A DNA stretch of 64,000 nt, from positions 2,232,001 through 2,296,000 of the forward strand of contig JAWZSP010000009.1 in assembly GCA_034401135.1 (NCBI GenBank), given 5' to 3'. A model generated the notes under the pieces. That model searched no databases, was not told the origin of the DNA, and saw only the letters and a program-made list of their open reading frames with translations. The position numbers were made by a program, and so were the translations under genes. Every line of letters starts with the position of its first letter. The stretch's first letter is position 1. The stretch is from Volutella citrinella (lineage: Eukaryota > Ascomycota > Sordariomycetes > Hypocreales > Nectriaceae). Positions 57,654 to 64,000 of this stretch are shown one piece after another.

Positions 57654-59443
57654 CTACCACCCGTTGATCCGACTCGCGAACATTGTGACGCCGCCTCCGG
57701 CAGGCCCTGCGACAACTGTGTGCACAATCTTCATGGGCCTGTCGCCATTGCGACCAATGCCCTTGAACTTCCACTCGAACCGCCCGACCAGCTGCGCGAC
57801 GAGAGACAGCATCTCGCCTCGCGCAAACCTCTCTCCGATGCACTGTCGCGGGCCGTAGGTAAAGGGCATGACGGCCCATGGGTCATTTGTGCTCCCGAGG
57901 GGATCAACCTTCACTTCCCCGTCCTTTGTCGAGAGCCATCGTTCAGGAACGAACTCTCTAGCTTGGGGGCCCCAGACGTGACGTGATTCGTGAATGACGC
58001 CCGGAGCCACTACGACGACGGCGTCTCGCGGGATGGAGACGTTTCCGATCATGGTAGAGGGCGCAGTCGTCTGTCGATGGCAGTAGACGACCGGAGAGAA
58101 GAGCCGCAGGACCTCGTTGCAAACTGCTGTGAGATAGGGGAGCGATTCCAGGAGCACCGCGTCAACCTCTGTGCCCTCAGAAGGCGAAGGCAGCTTCTGT
58201 CGAATCTCTTCGCGGAGCCGGCTCTGTACGTCTGGGTTTTGAGACAGCGAGTACAGGGCAAAGGCCACAGCCGTGGCGGTGGTTTCTTGGCCAGCGATCA
58301 TAAAGTCCATGGACTGGTCGATCAAGTAGTCGTCGGAAAAGGTCTCGCCGGATTGCAGCAACGTTGCGATGATGTCGCCCTGTGCGTACTGTCCCGAGGC
58401 CGAGTTCTTCTCTGCGCTGCGTCGCTCGTGGATCAACGGGCGAATAAAGTCAGCAATGACATCTCGCGCCTTCATGATCTCGTGTCGGGCCTTGACGGGA
58501 AGGCGCCGATAGAGGAAGTATGGCATGAAGAAGGCGTTCCGCCGATAGATAAGATGGTCCTTCTTGGTGGCGAAGAGATTCCTAAAGTGCTTGACTCTGG
58601 TTGACTTCGGGTCCTGGACGGCCTGAATGGAGGCTCCGAATGAGGTCAACGTGATGATGTCCAGGGTGACGTGGTGAAGCCTTTGGCCAATGTCGATGGT
58701 GTCGTTGCCCGAGTCGCGCAGCTCCTTCTCAATAACGGTGAGGAACTTGGCTCCCTCGTCCCAGAAGATGGGCGACAGGCTCTTGATGTACTTGAACTTG
58801 AAGGCGGGCTGGAGCAGCTTCCGATCAACCTGCGACGGAGATGAGTACAGCTAGCTACGATGGGTGACATCAAAACCTGGGCAACACGTACCCTGTGCTT
58901 GTGCGGAGGCGCGACGAGAATGCCGCGGGGGGCGAACTGTCCCATGACCTCCAGCGCCCACGGTAGCTTGATGTAGTTGTACGCCTGCGTCTGAAGGACA
59001 TCTTTGCACCCCTGGGGAGTGGTGACGAGGACGCGCTCGGCATTGAAGAGGCCATAGTAGCGGACCAAGCCGTCATTGGGCGTCTCGTTGATCCACTTGA
59101 CCAGCGTCTGGTAGCTCGGCTCGTCCAGCAGGCGAAGATAGAAAGGGGCCTGCTTGGGCCTGGGGAGATTCCGGAGAGGGCTGAGATAGAAGGGATACAG
59201 GATGACGTAGTAAATCAGCAGCCATGCCGCGCAGGCCGATCCGATGGAGAGCGCACTCGTGAGATAGCACAGCGGACCGGAGCACTGGCTACACGCGCGG
59301 GCATAGCCGACCGCAAATGTTCCTACGGCGCCCCAGAACATGATGAGCACGGGCAATTGACTGGAATGGACGACGACGCGATTGATGCTGAGATGGGAGG
59401 TGTGTCGGCCAAAGCTGAGGAGGTGAGGCTCCGTGGCACTCAC
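57654..59443 (-). CDS. Cytochrome P450 monooxygenase
   Basis: Two exons (59443-58892, 58829-57654; 62-nt intron) give 575 residues. The N-terminus has a long hydrophobic segment (about 45-85) ending in the proline hinge SPLRNLPRPK, so it is ER-anchored. Oxygen-binding I-helix motif AGQETTA, ExxR as NEVLRLF, the PERF-type FVPERW, and heme loop FTYGPRQCIGERFARGE with Cys near 514 are all intact. This looks like a CYP4/CYP52-style microsomal fatty-acid or xenobiotic hydroxylase by its HRQTT and FVPERW features, but the family cannot be fixed by eye. It is convergent with the amino acid permease. The Met at MFWGAV (residue ~35) is an alternative start. Confidence 0.92.
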
Positions 59444-61528
59444 GGCCGAGGTCGCGTCGCGAGGAAAAGGCGGGAGGGGATGGCAACACGGTGGACCAAA
59501 TTTGACGCTGGCTGTGCGACAATAATAAAGGCCGCCCGCTCAGATTTCGTCACCCCCAACGACTTGGCCATTGGGGCGGCGCAGATTGCAGAATCATTTG
59601 ACAAGCGGCTTGCGGCTGCATGGTGCCGGGCGTGTGTGGCTTGGCCGGGTAGGGCAGACTTCAAATTTTACTGTCTGACCTGCGTGTGCTGGTCAGCGCT
59701 AGCCGGTCAGCGACGGGGAGTGTCGCTGTCGCGGGAAATGTTGAGGCTGACGTGCAGGTGAGAGGGCAGCGGTGGTGCAGATGGTGGGAGTGGCAGCTTC
59801 TTGGCCTCCAGACAAGCACAGTTAGCCCTCATACCCGTTACAGACATACATCTAATGCATTTCATCAATTGCCCAAGGGATGGGACTCTGTGCTTGTGCC
59901 CTGCTGTCGGTGTCCCTTCTAACTGTTAGGGGTAATTAGGCATTGAAGTGTCGGGGGTCGGTGGGCACTGACCCCTGGTGCCTGTCTTAGCGCTGAGGCC
60001 AACGCTCACCCCGCTAGAGCCAATCGGGTGCACGGCGATTACGACTAACCCACAGCATTTGGGTACCGGACCTTGCCCTCACTCCTGAGACCCTGATCCC
60101 GTCGCTTCGCGTCCTCGGAGCAGGCTGCGGTGTGGCACAGAAGGTTATCGGCACTGAATCTCCACTACATCAATGCTGCCCGTTCACTCGGTCGGCTGTG
60201 TCCACTGGGCTACCTGTCAAAAATAGCATCCAGCCAAGACGAGACGCTGATGGGACACTGCCAATGCGAAACTACAGGCTGCCAGGATGCCAGATGTGAG
60301 CGTCTGTATATTGTTAGGTGCTGATCGTCCTCGCTTTTTCCCATCATAGGACGTACAACGCTAGTCTCCAGTTTTTCACATCTGGAATTCTCAATGCGGG
60401 CTGTACCACAGCATTGTGAATCCTCAGCTGAAATCTGCCTTGCAGCACAGCACCTGTGTCTACGTTCTCGGCTGAATCCCACTATTGCTTAATTCTTACA
60501 GAATTGAAATCGCACAGGACCTACAATTAATGAGATGCGAGCAGTGAATCAATTCACATGGCTGATTTCTTCGAGTGCAGGGTAAGTTCAGTTGCGCTTC
60601 GTTGGCGGCTTTGGTGGCCTAGCCCTGTTCCAGAGTCAACCCCACACCAGCAATCGTCCGCACCAGATTGGTCGGCCCAACTGCCGGGCTCACGGCGTGA
60701 ATAGGCACAAAGAGAATAATAGTAGGGACTCGGACATATCGGCGCCAAACCACCACTACCGACCTACCTAGCTTCTCCTTGGAACCCCTGGTCCAACCAG
60801 ATTAAGCTTTTCCCGAATCTCTTGCAAGCAGAAAACTTTTGGCCCTGTCAGAGGAACCCTGCCCAGATTCCCCAAGATGGACAAGACAGCCCCGGTGCCA
60901 CCATCTCCTACCGATTCCGTGTCAGGTCGCGTCAACAGGCCCCCTCCCTGCCTCCGTACTACGCCAGCCCTTGAAACCCCACGCCCAACACTTGATGTTT
61001 AGCGTCGCCGTCCACGGCCAAGTTTCCCAACTGCGGACGGTTACATCTGCCCGCGGAAACCTCGTGCGCCAATCAACCACCTCGCCGACCATCGCCATCG
61101 AAACGTCGATCTTGCAGCCAACCACCGTGGGCGACCGATTCAGGAAGTCTGGGGCGGATAGCGGCACGGTAGCTTCAAACGAGATCGAGGAATGTCGGGG
61201 GCGTTGGCGGCAGTTGCAGTCGCAGCCTGTAACTGCGCTTGGCCATCGCTTGTGAAGTTGGACAGAATTGGCAGCATCTCCATTGTCGTCGACGATAAAA
61301 TAAAAACCTCGTCAAGTGCCAAGAATATGCCGTTTCTTTCCCATCACCACCTCGCTCAACAGCTTCTTCCATCCTTCTATCTGTTCCTTTCTATCAGCAC
61401 CCTGGTGGTCGCTTGTTCTTTTTCTCCCACTTCAATTTTCTCCTCGCTCTCTGCGCCCCGGTGGTAGCAAAGGCTTTTCCCAATAACTTTTTAAAATCCG
61501 GCAACTTGTTTCCCTTTTACCAGCCACC
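59444..61528. other. Long intergenic region upstream of the P450 and GEgh16 genes
   Basis: 2.1 kb between divergently transcribed genes. Only spurious frames. A long pyrimidine-rich leader (about 61320-61460) precedes the GEgh16-type gene and is probably its 5' UTR or promoter. Confidence 0.4.
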
Positions 61529-62870
61529 ATGATCTTCAACCAGCTTTGCACGTTTGGTGCTGTGATTGCCCTCTCGGCCACGCAAGTTGCTGCCCACGCC
61601 GCCATCAACCCTGTGATGGGCGTCCAGGGAGCTGCGACCCGCCGCGATGTCCAGAGGCCCTCAAATGCCAACCCTTGTGGCCGTAATGCAAACGTTGCCG
61701 GTTCTATTGACAACTCCACACCCGTTCAGGCTGATGCTTCGGGTTCATTTACTGTTGACGTGCAAAACTTCAACGGGTACGCAGTCAACCCCAAGACCCT
61801 TTGCATATGCGCATAGTTTGCTTACTTCCCTTCCAATCTAGTGGCCGCGATGGCTCTCGCCAGGTTACCATGAAGGTTGATGCCACTGGCGCAGGAACCA
61901 ACTTCGTTGATGGCACAGTTACTACAAACGGACAAGCTGTAAGTGCCACGGCAGACACCATTATGCCTGGCGCGGTATTCTAACGACAAGCATCTATCTA
62001 GGCTCCTCAAGCTGTCGGTACAGAGAAGATCACGGCTTCGCTTCCACCGGGCACTCAGTGCAGTGGCGGAGCTTCTGGGAACCTATGCATTGCTTCATTT
62101 ACTACCGCCGGAGGATTTGGCAACTGTGTTGTTGTGCAGAGCGGTGGTGGTGGCGGTGGCAACGCTAATGCTGGTGGCAACGCTAATGCTGGTGGTAATG
62201 CCAATGCCGGTGGTAATGCCAATGCCGGTGGTAACGCCAATGCTGGTAACGGAAACGCAGGCAATGGAAAGGCAGGCAATGGTAATGCTAATGCTGGTGG
62301 TAACGCCAATGCTGGCAATGGAAACGCAGGCAATGCCGGCAACGCTGGCAATGCTGGAAACGCTGGCAATGGAAAGGCAGGCAACGGTAATGCCAATGCG
62401 GGCAACGGTAATGCTAATGCTGGCAATGGCAACGCTAATGCTGGTAATGGTAATGCAGGCAACACCGGTAATGCTGGAAACACTGGCAATGCCGGAAACA
62501 CCGGCAACGGAAAGGCGGGCAATGGTAACGCCAATGCTGGTAACGGTAACGCCAATGCCGGAAACACTGGCAACGCTGGCAACACTGGTAACGCTGGCAA
62601 TGCTGGTAATGCCGGTAATGGAAAGGCAGGCAATGCCGGTAACGCGAATGCTGGCAACACTGGTAACGCTGGCAACACTGGCAATGCCGGTAATGGAAAG
62701 GCAGGCAATGCCGGGAACGCGAATGCTGGCAACACTGGCAATGCGGCCAACAGCAAAATCCAGAACCGCAACCAAAAGAAGGTATATGCTTCACCTCCCT
62801 GACCCCAATTGATCGTCATCTAACAGTATTTTAGGCCCTTCGCTCCACCCGAGCCATTGTTCAAGTCTAG
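61529..62870 (+). CDS. GEgh16/GAS1-type secreted protein with Gly-Asn-Ala repeat domain
   Basis: Four exons (61529-61776, 61842-61938, 62002-62781, 62835-62870) give 386 residues. Signal peptide FNQLCTFGAVIALSATQVAA, then the conserved Egh16-like domain: HAAINPVMGVQGAA, NPCGRNANVAGSID, FTVDVQNFNGGRDGSRQVTMKVDATG, PPGTQCSGGASGNLCIASFTTAGGFGNCVVVQ. This family includes Blumeria Egh16 and Magnaporthe GAS1/GAS2, expressed in appressoria and needed for full host penetration. From about residue 165 a ~200-residue tract alternates Gly-Asn with Ala, Thr and Lys (GNANAGGNANAG, GNTGNAGNTGNAG, GNGKAGNAGNAN). A short basic tail (IQNRNQKK) follows, joined to RSTRAIVQV. Extracellular or wall-associated. 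The repeat length probably varies between strains. Confidence 0.88.
62152..62757 (+). repeat. Coding tandem repeat (Gly-Asn-Ala units)
   Basis: About 600 bp of degenerate 6- to 30-bp units such as GGTAATGCCAATGC inside exon 3 of the GEgh16-type gene. Synonymous variation (AAT/AAC, GGT/GGC) is frequent, so the protein pattern is more regular than the DNA. The tract is open in most frames, which generates long false reading frames on both strands. Confidence 0.85.
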
Positions 62871-63632
62871 CTTCACAATTAAGCAAGGCTATAATAACAT
62901 CGCATGCGCAGTTGTTAGAATAAGGCCCTGCCTAGCTTTAGTATTCCTAGTAACTCCAAAATGACAATTATCAAGTTCACTGGGAAGTCCATCCTAAACC
63001 ACAGTATTTTAAGACGTTGGGCATGGCATCTACTGTGGGATTAAGAGTGATTTCTGTTGTGTACATATGAGACTGTGTGTTCCTGTATGGGGAAACTTAA
63101 TTGTGATACTACCGTTGACGAGTTGTGAAATTTTGACAGATTGTGCGATTGATGGTTTGAATTGTCCTCTCAATCTAGGACCTTGATTGGTAAGGCTGCC
63201 AGTTGCTACATCTGTCGAACGTTAATTGTGAATCTGATTGGACTAATACTGTGGTGGAGATGTCGGGCATGACATCTACTATAGAATTAAATGTGGTTTC
63301 TATTACATCTAAGTCTGTGTGTTGCACGTGCTTCTCGATGTATCTTCGAGACTACTGTCCTTTCCAGGTGGAGCATTAGTGTCACGGCATGGCGCCACTC
63401 TTACGGAGAAACTTGGTGTCAGGCCGAGAGAGAACTTTGGCTTTCTGGTTTTTTGTTTATTTATTTTAAAATTTTGTCCTTTGTGTCCATAACGCCCCAC
63501 GAGTGCCGCCAGAAGCCTCCGCTTCGAAATGTCCAGAATACTTATACAGAGAAGCACCACAGCCACGAGCCATTACATCTGCAAATGAGCTGTTGATGAT
63601 TCGGTTTGCGTTGCTGGACAACCTTGAAAAGC
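62871..63632. other. Intergenic region with degenerate repeat copies
   Basis: 760 bp, AT-rich. Contains the imperfect direct repeat listed next. No gene recognised. Confidence 0.4.
63019..63321. repeat. Imperfect ~58-bp direct repeat differing mainly by G-to-A changes
   Basis: Copy 1 (63019-63080) and copy 2 (63265-63321) share GGGCATGrCATCTACT, then a variable middle, then TCTGTTG/TCTATTA and GTCTGTGTGT-like ends. Copy 2 has A where copy 1 has G at several sites. CCACAGTATT at 62999-63008 recurs as its exact reverse complement at 63245-63254. Confidence 0.5.
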
Positions 63633-64000
63633 CTATTTCGAGTAGCTGATAGAGACCTCATCTATTCTCTTGATCCCTTTGTTGCTGTTGTTCGTCTTCG
63701 TGTCTCGCAGGATGCTCTCGTCGCTGGCGTTGTTCCCATTGAACGTGATATTCGTCTGGTGCGAAGGTTCTGGTTCCTTGAATGGCCCTCCCCCCTGTGA
63801 CCCAAGGCCATACTTCTTGGCACTGTGTTCACCGTACATTGGTAATCTGTAGGACGTGTTGCCTCCAGACGCGCCAGTGCTGTCGCCCTTGCTGCCGTAT
63901 CGGAATCGGACGTATAACGGTCGGAGGACGGGGATCGATGAGCACATGATGGTGACTGTGCTTTCGGTGGCGGACCAAATGAGCATGGGAACGGTATCGT
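63633..64000 (-). CDS. Fungal rhodopsin-like (PTH11-related) integral membrane protein, C-terminal part
   Basis: Reading frame open to the window edge, stop at 63633. The visible ~120 residues begin with the end of the last helix and its loop, WSATESTVTIMCSSIPVLRPLYVRFRYG, typical of the fungal rhodopsin-domain (Fung_rhodopsin) proteins related to PTH11-like receptors. A cytosolic, Ser/Asn/Gly-rich tail follows. Plasma-membrane protein of unknown ligand; several relatives influence host sensing. Only the 3' end is present, so family is probable and nothing can be said about the N-terminus. Confidence 0.65.
   Translation of the reverse strand, partial: DTVPMLIWSATESTVTIMCSSIPVLRPLYVRFRYGSKGDSTGASGGNTSYRLPMYGEHSAKKYGLGSQGGGPFKEPEPSHQTNITFNGNNASDESILRDTKTNNSNKGIKRIDEVSISYSK

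Noticed and set aside
62055..62819. Minus-strand open frames of 226-254 codons rich in Ala/Leu/Pro or Ser/Ile/Val, and a 289-codon second plus frame
   Set aside because: They run through the Gly-Asn-Ala coding repeat, which lacks stops in most frames; the GEgh16 frame has the signal peptide and conserved domain.
1..64000. tRNA genes, rRNA, CRISPR arrays and intact transposons
   Set aside because: No A/B-box pair with cloverleaf, no rRNA-like stretch, no regular spaced repeats and no transposase or reverse-transcriptase motifs were recognised by eye; a tRNAscan and repeat-library search would settle it.

Overview
This window is nuclear DNA of a filamentous ascomycete. The genes are compact and interrupted by short introns of about 45-140 nt with GT..AG ends and GCTAAC/GCTGAC-like branch sites. 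The families (Zn2Cys6 regulators, an NRPS-like reductase, a NACHT-WD40 receptor, a GEgh16-type appressorial protein, a LaeA-like methyltransferase) point to a Sordariomycete, probably Hypocreales. No species is assigned. Gene models below were assembled by hand from splice sites; wherever exon sums are given, they close in frame.

Layout. 0-6.2 kb: a partial Zn2Cys6 regulator, an aldo-keto reductase, and two tandem paralogous leucine-rich proteins separated by a duplicated hairpin-forming element. 6.4-24.5 kb: an accessory metabolic block. It holds a Zn2Cys6 regulator, a sugar isomerase/epimerase-like TIM barrel divergent from an alpha/beta hydrolase, an NRPS-like adenylation-carrier-reductase enzyme, a second Zn2Cys6 regulator, a galactonate-dehydratase-like enolase-superfamily enzyme, an aldo-keto reductase and an MFS anion transporter. 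Shared CGG-type promoter motifs suggest co-regulation. The likely theme is hydroxy/sugar-acid uptake and conversion, or a small reductase-based biosynthetic cluster.

24.5-46 kb: a loose, gene-poor zone. Intact genes are two small secreted cysteine-rich proteins, a Sulfotransfer_4-type protein, a third Zn2Cys6 regulator, a LaeA-like methyltransferase, an ACOT9-like thioesterase and an AIM24-domain protein. Between them lie damaged genes: an amino-acid transporter remnant with two stops, a threonine aldolase broken by inversion and deletion, an SDR whose first intron lacks GT..AG ends, an aminoglycoside-phosphotransferase-like remnant without an ATG, and an orphan kinase-type N-terminus.

46-64 kb: an intact NACHT-WD40 NOD-like receptor, a copper amine oxidase ending in a PTS1-like tripeptide, divergent from an amino-acid permease (a plausible amine/amino-acid nitrogen module), a cytochrome P450, a GEgh16/GAS1-type secreted protein with a long Gly-Asn-Ala repeat, a degenerate repeat pair, and the 3' end of a probable fungal rhodopsin-like membrane protein. 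No rRNA, tRNA, CRISPR array or intact transposon was seen.
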